This document shows positions 1-7,570 of a DNA stretch of 7,926 nt, piece by piece. The position numbers and the translations under genes are program-made. The number at the start of each line of letters is the position of its first letter. Positions within the stretch are counted from its first letter, which is position 1. The DNA is from Kordiimonadaceae bacterium (lineage in GTDB: Bacteria; Pseudomonadota; Alphaproteobacteria; Sphingomonadales; Kordiimonadaceae): NCBI GenBank assembly GCA_016763495.1, contig JAESTR010000050.1:1-7926 (forward strand), in the 5' to 3' direction. The notes beneath the pieces were generated by a model. The model made no database searches and had not been told where the DNA came from. It saw nothing but the letters and a program-made list of their open reading frames with translations.

Positions 1-72
1 AGCCGCCACTTCCCGCATGATCTGGATGCTTTCAGCTTCCAGACGTTTTAAATGTGTTAGCGTTTTTGTCAT
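1..72 (-). CDS. cysD: Sulfate adenylyltransferase subunit 2, CysD (N-terminal fragment, runs off left edge)
   Basis: Reading the minus strand from an ATG at 72-70 gives 24 in-frame residues that continue past base 1. They include LTHLKRLEAES followed by IQIMREVAA, which is the hallmark N-terminus of CysD (E. coli CysD has [21 protein letters not shown] at the same place). CysD is the ATP-pyrophosphatase-fold subunit that, with the GTPase CysN, makes adenosine 5'-phosphosulfate (APS) from ATP and sulfate in the cytoplasm. The catalytic part lies outside the window. The gene is divergent from the methyltransferase/sulfotransferase block. cysN or a cysNC fusion would be expected immediately further left, but that is inference. 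In this setting the enzyme may serve PAPS supply for polysaccharide sulfation as well as, or instead of, cysteine synthesis. The match is short but distinctive. Confidence 0.85.
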   Translation of the reverse strand, partial: MTKTLTHLKRLEAESIQIMREVAA

Positions 73-134
73 CTAAACTACCAATATTTGCCGGCGCAAA
101 ATGCCCGCGCACAGAAACCATACCTACAAAGGCT

Positions 135-162
135 TTTATACATGGCGCGGGTGTAGCGCAAG
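135..162 (-). promoter_or_regulatory. Candidate sigma-70-type promoter for cysD
   Basis: On the minus strand CTTGCG (bases 162-157) is followed after 16 bases by TATAAA (140-135). The -10 box is a good match and the -35 box resembles the CTTG-type start common in proteobacterial promoters. It lies about 60 bases upstream of the cysD ATG, a normal leader length. It was found by eye only and transcription is not shown. Confidence 0.35.
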
Positions 163-210
163 ATTAACCCCTAAACGAAACAAATTTTTCTTATTTGGAA
201 GGAAAGCGGG

Positions 211-230
211 CCTATTTAGGAATTAAATTC
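211..230. promoter_or_regulatory. Two abutting palindromes, possible operator
   Basis: CCTATTTAGG (211-220, arms CCTA/TAGG) is directly followed by GAATTAAATTC (220-230, arms GAATT/AATTC around a central A), sharing one G. They sit centrally in the divergent region, where a regulator could affect both transcription units. The arms are only 4 and 5 bases long and the area is AT-rich, so chance occurrence is quite possible. I do not recognise a known operator consensus. Confidence 0.2.
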
Positions 231-375
231 TATTAAATGGCAATAGTTCGCGGACAAAGCCCCACTCTAGCGGAAATATTAGCGTAATCCCTGTTCTACC
301 CTTAAGCTTGCCCAACTTATCGTTTGGTGGTACTCAGCCTTAAATATTTTCATTATTAGACTATAGGCCTTTACC

Positions 376-1041
376 ATGTCTGAAACTGCACTTGTAGACT
401 CTGCGCAAATTTCCGGTGACCCCTTTAAGGAATCCGAGTATTTCCAACTAGCGGAAGGCTCGTTAAACCGACATTGGAAGTACTTCATCGAACCACGTCT
501 TGAAGGCAAACAATTTGGTTTGACCATTGATTTGGCGATAGGGTATGGGCGCAACACTGAAATGCTGCGCAAAATTTCAGACAAAGTTGTTGGTGTGGAC
601 ATCAATCAGGAATGTATCGATTTTTGTGCGGACCGCTTTAAAGACGCAGACAATGTTGAACTCGTAAAGACTAACGGCACAGTATTGCCCGGCGTTGCAG
701 ATAGCAGTGTTGACCTGATGTATTGCTTTGATGCGATGGTGCATTTTGAGCCGGAAGTGGTTGAAGCCTACACCGTTGAGTTTGCACGCGTAATGAAACC
801 CGGCGCCCTTGGCCTAATTCACCATTCAAACTGGACAAATGCCCTTGGTGGTGAGTTCCAGAAACAGCCCCATTGGCGCAATTATATGAGCAAAAGCCTG
901 TTCGCTTACCTAGTGCATAAAGCAGGGTTAAAAATCGTCAGCCAGCAAATCATCGGCTGGGATGAAAGCATCCCCGGAGCCAAGGATGATCCGGCCTTCA
1001 TGCCCGACCTTGACTGCATTAGCGTGTTTACCAAGGCATAA
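376..1041 (+). CDS. Class I SAM-dependent methyltransferase, probably polysaccharide-modifying
   Basis: The 221-residue product carries a Rossmann-fold methyltransferase core. Motif I is IDLAIGYGRNTEML (51-64), where the usual first glycine of DxGxGxG is alanine (A54) but G56 and G58 remain. Motif II acid is D75 in VVGVDIN. Motif IV is VDLMYCFDAMVHF (112-124). The post-IV region is KPGALGLIHHSN (141-152). It has no signal peptide or membrane segment, so it should act in the cytoplasm. The general family (Methyltransf_11/25-like) is clear but the substrate is not. The adjacent sulfotransferase gene, 27 bases downstream on the same strand, and the capsule anchor genes suggest methylation of a sugar hydroxyl in a surface polysaccharide. 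The ATG at 376 is used because the core begins about 50 residues in and the Shine-Dalgarno, though weak, is near it. A small-molecule or sugar-nucleotide methyltransferase is the main alternative. Confidence 0.8.
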   Translation: MSETALVDSAQISGDPFKESEYFQLAEGSLNRHWKYFIEPRLEGKQFGLTIDLAIGYGRNTEMLRKISDKVVGVDINQECIDFCADRFKDADNVELVKTNGTVLPGVADSSVDLMYCFDAMVHFEPEVVEAYTVEFARVMKPGALGLIHHSNWTNALGGEFQKQPHWRNYMSKSLFAYLVHKAGLKIVSQQIIGWDESIPGAKDDPAFMPDLDCISVFTKA

Positions 1042-1068
1042 GGGAATAAAACTCAGCATCACAAGCGT

Positions 1069-2073
1069 ATGAAAAACGATATGGCATCCAAACATCATTA
1101 TACTATTGGGAAACCGGATCATTCTCAGGCTAAAACCGTGGTCATTATGGGGTCTGCCCGAGGCGGCACGTCAATGGTGGCAGGCACTGTACGCGAACTA
1201 GGCGTGAACCTCGGCCTGCGGCTCGGCGCCAATCACGAAGACCCTCAGTTTTTGAAGAAAGACTTAGGCCATATTCGGGATATGATTGCAGACCGCAATA
1301 ACACCTACGATACATGGGGTTGGAAAATGCCCCATAGTCTTGAATATATTGACCAAATTGAAGCAGACCTACGTAACCCGCACATCATTATAGTGTGGCG
1401 TAACACACTGGCGACAGCAATGAGCCAAGTAAGTAGAAGCAATGCGAGCATTCACCACGCGTTGCGATTTAGCGCTGATAGAATGAATGAAATGGTGGAG
1501 CAAACCGCTGCACTCAATTCACCGATACTTTTAATTGACTATGACAAAGCGATCGCCAAAAAAGAGGCGTTTTTAGACGAACTTAGTAGTTTTCTCGGCA
1601 TAGACCCTACTGAAGAAATGAGGGAAAACTGCCTGCGCTTCATTGATCCGCAAAAAGGCTACCAGCAGGTGTCGGATACATATTACGAAGTTACAAGAGT
1701 AACAGAAAAAAATCATCCAACTCAACTTGACGTCTTGCACGTTTTAATTGGTATAGAGCCAGTTCCGGGACAACCGTTTCTCAATGTTACAAGACCTCAC
1801 CCTCGGTTCATTTTTAGAACTGGAAAAGAAAAACCCCTGCCAAAAGAGTTTGTCGTTCGGTTTGAAAACAGAACTGACAAAGTGAGCAAGGTGCAACTTC
1901 TATTCGATTTCGATTGGCAATTCTCACAAAATTTATCATTCAAAACCGAGGTTGAACCAGGTGTTCATGCTTTTAAAATTTCAACCAACGGTAAAATGCA
2001 GCGCCTAGGTGTTGTGCCAAGCATTACCAATGATACGTCAGACTTGGTTTTAGTGGACGTACGAGAAGCCTGA
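1069..2073 (+). CDS. PAPS-dependent sulfotransferase with extra C-terminal region
   Basis: The 334-residue product has the two PAPS-binding elements of sulfotransferases. The 5'-phosphosulfate loop is VVIMGSARGGTSMVAG (24-39), with R31, G32, G33, T34 and S35 as expected. The 3'-phosphate site is IIIVWRNTLATAMSQ (106-120), with R111 and S119 correctly spaced. GWKMP (84-88) supplies the lysine often found between them. The catalytic domain seems to end near residue 190-200. Residues about 215-334 form an additional region rich in alternating hydrophobic and polar residues, suggesting beta strands, which I cannot assign. The enzyme should transfer sulfate from PAPS to a hydroxyl or amine of a glycan in the cytoplasm. 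It lies in a putative operon between a methyltransferase and a Stf0-like gene. Start choice is uncertain: ATG at 1069 or 1081. Neither has a strong Shine-Dalgarno at the usual distance; AAGGGA near 1040 is too far. Confidence 0.85.
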   Translation: MKNDMASKHHYTIGKPDHSQAKTVVIMGSARGGTSMVAGTVRELGVNLGLRLGANHEDPQFLKKDLGHIRDMIADRNNTYDTWGWKMPHSLEYIDQIEADLRNPHIIIVWRNTLATAMSQVSRSNASIHHALRFSADRMNEMVEQTAALNSPILLIDYDKAIAKKEAFLDELSSFLGIDPTEEMRENCLRFIDPQKGYQQVSDTYYEVTRVTEKNHPTQLDVLHVLIGIEPVPGQPFLNVTRPHPRFIFRTGKEKPLPKEFVVRFENRTDKVSKVQLLFDFDWQFSQNLSFKTEVEPGVHAFKISTNGKMQRLGVVPSITNDTSDLVLVDVREA

Positions 2074-2110
2074 TGACACTATCCTGAAAGCAAGTCGTTA
2101 ATTTAATAGT

Positions 2111-2127
2111 GGTGGGGCTTCCAATTG
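2111..2127 (+). promoter_or_regulatory. Shine-Dalgarno supporting a TTG start
   Basis: GGTGGGG (2111-2117) lies 7 bases before TTG at 2125-2127. An in-frame TAG at 2107-2109 blocks any start further upstream, and the first in-frame ATG is about 147 codons downstream, so TTG is the best start for the following gene. Confidence 0.55.
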
Positions 2128-3234
2128 CAAAATAAAGAACAATCAAAAGCGGCCCAATTGATAAACCACCTCCGCTACTGGGGTTGGCCCCACACTTTTG
2201 GCACATTGGATCAATCCACACTCTTTATAGCCGAAGACGAATTTTTTGATGAATTCACAAACCTAGTAGGCAGGTTAAAGTGCCAAACAACCAGCATTCA
2301 AGAGTTTAAAAGCCTTTCTTCTTTCAAGGGTATTCTGCAAATATTGGTGTTCATTAAAAAAGGGGAAAAAGCTTTAGTAAAGTCTCTAAGAAAACAATAT
2401 CCCGACATCAATATTATATCTGCTCAATATGATTTAGCGCCTAACAGCATTAGTTGGCCTGCAAAATTACCAAATTGCCTCAATATAAGCGATGCCAAGC
2501 GTCACGTTACGCCGATTATACTTTTATCTACGCCGTATAGCGACGGCGAGTATTTATCCGAACTTATGCATATCAACGGACTTGGACGGCCGGTGGAGTA
2601 TACCGGCAAGCCACTTCTAAAAATATTAGAGAGCATAGAGGACTTTCACCTCCTACATTACCTTGACGCGGTACAGAGGCTAAACACAAAAGATGAAACA
2701 GTTTTTGTGCATATTCAAACTGATTTTCTAGATGCACTGGTTAAGAAAAAACTAATTTCTTTCAACAGAATCAAAAGCTTACTTCGTCAATCCGGCGCTA
2801 AAATTATTCGCTTTAGCCGACAAGACTTGCTGTATCAAGCTGCTTGCCAAGCGCTTATGGATAGGCGACCTTTGCGGTCTATCTGGACAATGCTTCCCCC
2901 CCAAAAGAAAACTTTCCCCGGGAAATTAAAAGTCAATTTTCAAGCCGCTAACAAACACCTCCAGCACCTAGGTGAAATGGAACAATGGCTGGACACTATG
3001 CTCGCTGATCACCCAAAACTGCACAATGTGACTTTGGAGAGCCTGATCTCTGACCCGCAGGAACAGCTGGAACAAATAGCCAAATTCATCTCTGTTCAGA
3101 AACCGCAGAAAGTCAAAACTATATCCTATCGGGAAGAGTATGAGAAACTGGACCCGCTCATTACAACTCTCTCACAACTTGGCAAGGAAATGATCGACAG
3201 GCTGGGTTTACATACTCGTAGTATAAACACGTAG
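2125..3234 (+). CDS. Remote Stf0-like sulfotransferase-family protein with degenerate PAPS loop
   Basis: The product has 369 residues from a TTG start. Residues about 128-340 follow the order of Stf0 (trehalose 2-sulfotransferase-type) proteins. There is a hydrophobic strand and loop, IILLSTPYSDGEYLSELM (131-148), then GRPVEYT (154-160), resembling the Stf0 'GxPxEFF' segment. A 3'-phosphate-site-like IIRFSRQDLLYQAACQ (227-242) follows, then a helical tail and an ISYREEYEKL segment (333-342). The canonical R-S-G-S-T of the 5'-phosphosulfate loop is replaced by Y-S-D-G-E, and the lysine expected in the next strand is not seen (FVHIQTDF, 194-201). Residues 1-127 are an N-terminal extension without a recognised family. 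No signal peptide or membrane segment is seen. It follows the sulfotransferase by 51 bases on the same strand. The gene is open and intact, so it is probably expressed. It could be a diverged sulfotransferase, a non-catalytic partner or a glycan-binding protein. The family call is by eye and tentative. Confidence 0.5.
   Translation: MQNKEQSKAAQLINHLRYWGWPHTFGTLDQSTLFIAEDEFFDEFTNLVGRLKCQTTSIQEFKSLSSFKGILQILVFIKKGEKALVKSLRKQYPDINIISAQYDLAPNSISWPAKLPNCLNISDAKRHVTPIILLSTPYSDGEYLSELMHINGLGRPVEYTGKPLLKILESIEDFHLLHYLDAVQRLNTKDETVFVHIQTDFLDALVKKKLISFNRIKSLLRQSGAKIIRFSRQDLLYQAACQALMDRRPLRSIWTMLPPQKKTFPGKLKVNFQAANKHLQHLGEMEQWLDTMLADHPKLHNVTLESLISDPQEQLEQIAKFISVQKPQKVKTISYREEYEKLDPLITTLSQLGKEMIDRLGLHTRSINT
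2896..2902 (+). repeat. C7 homopolymer tract inside the Stf0-like gene
   Basis: Seven consecutive C residues encode the P-P of MLPPQKK (residues 256-262). The surrounding gene is AT-rich, so the tract stands out. Such tracts can slip during replication. A one-base change would shift the frame and remove roughly the last 110 residues. Seven is short for a true contingency locus. Confidence 0.6.
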
Positions 3235-3244
3235 CCGCTTTCGC

Positions 3245-5338
3245 TTAACGTAGCAGCGCGAGGGTCAGGTACTTGGCTTTCCGGCCAAGGCGAGCGATAG
3301 GTGCAATAGGGCCTCCCGCTATCTTCCTACTTTTAGCATTCGCTGCAATGTCCGCCACCAGTGCTTCAGGGCTATATGTCTCGCCTGACGGCCAATCAAC
3401 ATAACGCGCATAGACACACAGCAAAGCATATACGAGCGCATCAAGCGGTAACACCCTGCCCCGGCCCGGCAACGGGCATATATCTTCTGTCAGGCCCCAG
3501 CCTGCGTAAAAAGGTATGCCGTAGGTGATTACTTTTTTGCCGCGCAGCAAGGCTTCAAACCCTGTCAGACTTGTCATAGTGGCAATCACATCAACGGCCT
3601 CAATCACATCAACGATATCAGCGTCCGTGATTACGTCATCAGCGCAACGAGCCAGTATATCAGCGGGCACTGCACCACTCCGGTTGCCGCTGGCGACATC
3701 AGGGTGTGGTTTAAAAATTATATAATCGTCTGGGTTCGCGTCTTTCACCACTTCCAGCAAGCCAGCATTACTTTTCAAAACGGGCGAGCCATACTGTATG
3801 CTGGCATCTGCCTCTACTTGGCCGGGCACAAGAATAATCCGCTTACCGTTGGCTTTAGCGGCAAAATCTAACGCACCCTTTTCGCCCACATTATATTTAC
3901 TGACTTTCAGCTTCAGCATTTTCTCACGCAGAGCCGCGCCGCGGGCAATATCATGCTCGTCAAAATCATGGCTTGCTAAAAAGACTTCAAGGTCGCTTGG
4001 GCAGGAGCCATCATAATAGATGCCCGCTCGGTCCAGCACCAAGGATGACGGACGCTTTAGGTCACTGCCCAAACCAACAGATCGCAAAAACCCATCTTCC
4101 ATGCGCCACACTGCGACACTTTCCGGAATTTTTTGGGCGGCTTCATCATGCTTGCGGCCCCACAGCACAACAGCATCCCCTTGTTGATATTGAAGGTCAG
4201 CCAGCGCACAAGGCGTGGTGAATTCAACTTTACCGCCGCTTTTCCCTATAAACTCAGGAATGAAGCCCCGTTTCCATACGCTGAAGCCAACGGCAAAGGT
4301 ACGTTTGGCTCGTAACCGAGGCATCTTCCGCTCGGCTATCAACAAATCAAGAATACGCTCAATTTCCACACGCTCGCCGCTGTATGGGTCAGCGTACCGA
4401 CTGTAGACAATGAAGGCTGCCGCGAATAATTCAGGCAGGGTACGATTGGCGATGCGCGCCTCACATAGTTGCTTGTCATGGGTCAGCCCCCAACCCGCAT
4501 AGAAGGGCAACCCGTAGCAAGTGACTTTTTTTCCTGAGATCAACCCTTCAAGCCCCATTTGAGACGTAGCCACATACACTTGGTCAACCAATTCCATCAA
4601 CGCTTGAGGGGCTACATCATCGGCCACAAACATCACTCTGTCGCGTGTGCGCTCAACATCATAATGGCCTTTTTTGGTACCAAGCAGCACATCAGGGTGT
4701 ATTTTCACCAGCACTAGGGATGTTGGGTTTTCAGCCAAAGCATCATCCAGCATGTTCGCAAAAACCGCATCAGATGCCATGCCTGCTGTTATGGATTGAT
4801 CGCCAAATGTCTGGTCCACCACCAGCACTTTTGGGCCTTTATAAGCGGTCAGCTTTTCAGCAAGTGCGCGCGGCACGTCCATGGGTGATTGATTATATTT
4901 TGACAGCCGCCACCGCCGCATGCGCGCCATGGCGTCTTCTGCACGCGCTGTTAGCTCAGGCGTAATCCAACTGTCATCATTCAGTATTCTCTCCAAGTCA
5001 CTTGGGGAATGCGCATCATAATAGACACCTGTGGTATCCACGATGATGGAAAGGCGGCGCTTATCAATATTAGGGTGGCTCAAATAGCCAAGAAAACCAT
5101 CTTCTAGCCGCCAGTAGGGGATGCCGCGTTTCTTAGCATAGGCTCGGGCTTTATCGGTGTTGGTTTTCTCTGCCCAGCCGATGACCACATCGCCTTCTTT
5201 TGCCCTCAAACCATACTTAACCGGACAGGACAGCAAATGCGGCAACGCTTTGTCCCGAAGGATACCCCAAGATGTCGTAAAAGCACGCTTGGCGGTTAAG
5301 CCTGAATACACTTCGGCTGTTGTGGGCGCATCTGTCAC
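3245..5338 (-). CDS. kpsC: KpsC-type capsule polysaccharide beta-Kdo transferase (two-domain)
   Basis: The 697-residue protein is a tandem duplication, as in KpsC of E. coli (about 675 residues). Repeat 1 carries RLEDGFLG (77-84), GVYYDAHSPSDLE (104-116), KIHPDV (212-217) and PFYAGWGLT (278-286). Repeat 2 carries RMEDGFLR (412-419), GIYYDGSCPSDLE (439-451), KPHPDV (543-548) and PFYAGWGLT (609-617). In characterised KpsC the halves are separate CMP-Kdo-dependent transferases (CAZy GT99 and GT107) that alternate linkages to build the poly-beta-Kdo linker on lyso-phosphatidylglycerol, at the cytoplasmic face of the inner membrane. Both halves look complete. The C-terminus (665-697) is basic and may help membrane association. 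The start is GTG at 5338, overlapping the kdsB stop and preceded by GGGAG. It is the last gene of the Kdo operon and converges on the Stf0-like gene. KpsS, which normally adds the first Kdo, is not in the window. Confidence 0.93.
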   Translation of the reverse strand: MTDAPTTAEVYSGLTAKRAFTTSWGILRDKALPHLLSCPVKYGLRAKEGDVVIGWAEKTNTDKARAYAKKRGIPYWRLEDGFLGYLSHPNIDKRRLSIIVDTTGVYYDAHSPSDLERILNDDSWITPELTARAEDAMARMRRWRLSKYNQSPMDVPRALAEKLTAYKGPKVLVVDQTFGDQSITAGMASDAVFANMLDDALAENPTSLVLVKIHPDVLLGTKKGHYDVERTRDRVMFVADDVAPQALMELVDQVYVATSQMGLEGLISGKKVTCYGLPFYAGWGLTHDKQLCEARIANRTLPELFAAAFIVYSRYADPYSGERVEIERILDLLIAERKMPRLRAKRTFAVGFSVWKRGFIPEFIGKSGGKVEFTTPCALADLQYQQGDAVVLWGRKHDEAAQKIPESVAVWRMEDGFLRSVGLGSDLKRPSSLVLDRAGIYYDGSCPSDLEVFLASHDFDEHDIARGAALREKMLKLKVSKYNVGEKGALDFAAKANGKRIILVPGQVEADASIQYGSPVLKSNAGLLEVVKDANPDDYIIFKPHPDVASGNRSGAVPADILARCADDVITDADIVDVIEAVDVIATMTSLTGFEALLRGKKVITYGIPFYAGWGLTEDICPLPGRGRVLPLDALVYALLCVYARYVDWPSGETYSPEALVADIAANAKSRKIAGGPIAPIARLGRKAKYLTLALLR

Positions 5339-5349
5339 TCAAAACTCCC
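5335..5349 (-). promoter_or_regulatory. kdsB/kpsC GTGA overlap with internal Shine-Dalgarno
   Basis: The kpsC start GTG (5338-5336) overlaps the kdsB stop TGA (5337-5335) in the four bases GTGA. A GGGAG Shine-Dalgarno (5349-5345) lies inside the kdsB end, 6 bases before the GTG. This arrangement implies translational coupling of CMP-Kdo synthesis and its use. Confidence 0.75.
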
Positions 5350-6084
5350 GATTGTTTGCCTAACAGCTTCAAGGTCCTCAAACGTGTCAACGCCGTGAGG
5401 AGGCGCGTTATCTATTTCTTGTACATAGATTTTCATGCCAGCGTGCAAGGCACGCAACTGTTCTAGCTGCTCTAATTTCTCAGCCGGGGCTGGCGGCAAC
5501 TGCGTTAGCTTCTGCAACGTCGAAACACGGTACGCATAAAGCCCAATATGCCGCTGGTAATTATACTGCTGCACGTCAATGTCACTCGACCTGAAATGTG
5601 GAATTATCGACCGCGAAAAATACAGGGCCATGCCAGTTGCGCCCGTTACGACTTTCACAATATTAGGGTTTCTCACATCATCAACTGAATAGATCCGTGT
5701 GGATGCGGTCGCCATTTCAGCACTTGAGTTTATCGCCAGCGCTTCACCCACGCCGCACACCAAAGATGGCGGCATAAGGGGTTCATCGCCCTGCAAGTTT
5801 ATTATAATTTCGTCATCATGAAAACCGCACAAAGCTGCCACTTCAGCGATACGGTCTGTGCCACTTTCATGCGTATCCAGTGTTTTCACAGCGTGCGCGC
5901 CAAAAGCCTCTGCTTTGGCCAAAATACGATCATCATCAGCCGCTATAATAACTTCATCCCCAAGGCCCGCAGCCTCCATAGCCCGTTCCCACACATGCTG
6001 GATCATAGGCTTGCCTAAAATGTCGGCAAGCGGCTTGCCGGGCAGCCTGCTGGATGCAAAACGAGCTGGAATAACGATTTTCAC
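5335..6084 (-). CDS. kdsB: 3-deoxy-manno-octulosonate cytidylyltransferase (CMP-Kdo synthetase)
   Basis: The 249-residue enzyme activates Kdo with CTP to CMP-Kdo and pyrophosphate in the cytoplasm. It is the usual size for KdsB/KpsU (about 246-250). The family signature is complete: IPARFASSRLPGKPL (5-19) for nucleotide binding, HESGTDRIAE (72-81), INLQGDEP (95-102), ALYFSRSIIP (153-162), RHIGLYAYR (178-186), EKLEQLEQLRAL (202-213) and GVDTFEDLE (231-239). The start is GTG at 6084, giving the canonical short N-terminus MKIVIPARF, with GAGGG 7 bases upstream. It follows kdsC with a 24-base gap and is translationally linked to kpsC. In E. coli group 2 capsule loci the equivalent dedicated copy is KpsU. 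Sequence alone cannot tell whether this is a second copy or the only one in the genome, where it would also serve LPS. Confidence 0.96.
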   Translation of the reverse strand: MKIVIPARFASSRLPGKPLADILGKPMIQHVWERAMEAAGLGDEVIIAADDDRILAKAEAFGAHAVKTLDTHESGTDRIAEVAALCGFHDDEIIINLQGDEPLMPPSLVCGVGEALAINSSAEMATASTRIYSVDDVRNPNIVKVVTGATGMALYFSRSIIPHFRSSDIDVQQYNYQRHIGLYAYRVSTLQKLTQLPPAPAEKLEQLEQLRALHAGMKIYVQEIDNAPPHGVDTFEDLEAVRQTIGSFE

Positions 6085-6096
6085 AGAGCTACCCTC
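6082..6096 (-). promoter_or_regulatory. Shine-Dalgarno supporting GTG start of kdsB
   Basis: GAGGG (6096-6092) stands 7 bases before GTG (6084-6082). The GTG places the first conserved motif at residue 4, as in other KdsB proteins, so this non-ATG start is well supported. Confidence 0.7.
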
Positions 6097-6108
6097 ATTG
6101 AACTGCTT

Positions 6109-6618
6109 TCATTGCACAACTTTCGCGCCGGATAAGGCCGCGGATAAAGACGTGCCCATTTTCTCTGCCAAATGCTCGCAAACATCCCGCACCGCACCTT
6201 GCCCGCCGCACACATCACTTACCCAATCAGCAGCAGCTTGCACTTCCAGCACAGCATTCGCTGGAGCAATGGCATAGGCACTAGCTTGCATAGCAGCTAA
6301 ATCAACCAGATCATCGCCCATAAATGCTACACCTTTGAGAGTAATGCCCAGTTCATCACAAATATCCTCCAGTGCAGCTACTTTGTCTTTGCAGTTGAGG
6401 CGTCGGTGATAAATACCCAAGTCATCAAGGCGCTTGGTTAAGGGCGCGCTTTGGCGGCCCGAAATGACGGCAATTTCAACACCAAGTTTATTCAGCAACT
6501 TTAGGCCAAGGCCATCATGGGCATGAAAGGCCTTTATGTCTTCGCCGTTCGACGTATAGAGGATTGTGCCATCAGTCAGCACACCATCAACATCCAGCGC
6601 TAAAAGCTTGATATCCAT
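6109..6618 (-). CDS. kdsC: 3-deoxy-manno-octulosonate-8-phosphate phosphatase
   Basis: The 169-residue protein is a C0-type HAD phosphatase without a cap domain, hydrolysing Kdo-8-phosphate to Kdo and phosphate. HAD motif I is LDVDGVLTDG (8-17) with nucleophile D9 and acid/base D11. Motif II is VISGRQS (51-57). A motif III lysine lies in NCKDKVAAL (75-83), and motif IV is MGDDLVDLAAM (100-110). The C-terminal GGQGAVRDVCEHL (138-150) matches the conserved KdsC tail that closes over the neighbouring subunit's active site in the tetramer. The length is slightly below E. coli KdsC (188), as in many compact homologues. The ATG at 6618 follows the kdsA stop after 3 bases, and a GGAATAGG Shine-Dalgarno lies at the kdsA end, so the two are co-transcribed. 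The sialic acid-9-phosphate type of the same family is unlikely given kdsA and kdsB on either side. Confidence 0.94.
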   Translation of the reverse strand: MDIKLLALDVDGVLTDGTILYTSNGEDIKAFHAHDGLGLKLLNKLGVEIAVISGRQSAPLTKRLDDLGIYHRRLNCKDKVAALEDICDELGITLKGVAFMGDDLVDLAAMQASAYAIAPANAVLEVQAAADWVSDVCGGQGAVRDVCEHLAEKMGTSLSAALSGAKVVQ

Positions 6619-6621
6619 TAC

Positions 6622-7570
<949 letters not shown>

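Larger units (their letters stand above)
73..375. promoter_or_regulatory. Divergent intergenic control region between cysD and the methyltransferase gene
   Basis: These 303 bases separate two divergent start codons, so they must carry promoters for both directions. The stretch is AT-rich, especially 176-240 and 335-365, and I find no credible coding frame. It contains a candidate minus-strand promoter (135-162) and two abutting palindromes (211-230), listed separately. For the plus-strand gene I see no convincing -35/-10 pair. The best is TTGCCC at 308-313 with a poor -10 (TACTCA, 331-336) 17 bases downstream. The Shine-Dalgarno before the ATG at 376 is weak (AGG in 'taggcc', about 8 bases upstream). 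Confidence 0.5.

Noticed and set aside
279..605. 108-codon minus-strand open frame at the methyltransferase start
   Set aside because: It overlaps the well-supported methyltransferase in antisense, contains no family motif, and reads as reversed coding sequence.
928..1122. 64-codon minus-strand open frame across the methyltransferase/sulfotransferase junction
   Set aside because: It is antisense to two recognised genes, with no motif and no convincing Shine-Dalgarno.
3245..5338. Internal repetition of kpsC considered as a recent gene duplication or assembly error
   Set aside because: The two halves share motifs but are strongly diverged, matching the normal two-domain design of KpsC.
5858..6277. 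139-codon plus-strand open frame across kdsB and kdsC
   Set aside because: It is antisense to two clear enzymes, low complexity (Ser/Ala/Pro-rich), with no family resemblance.
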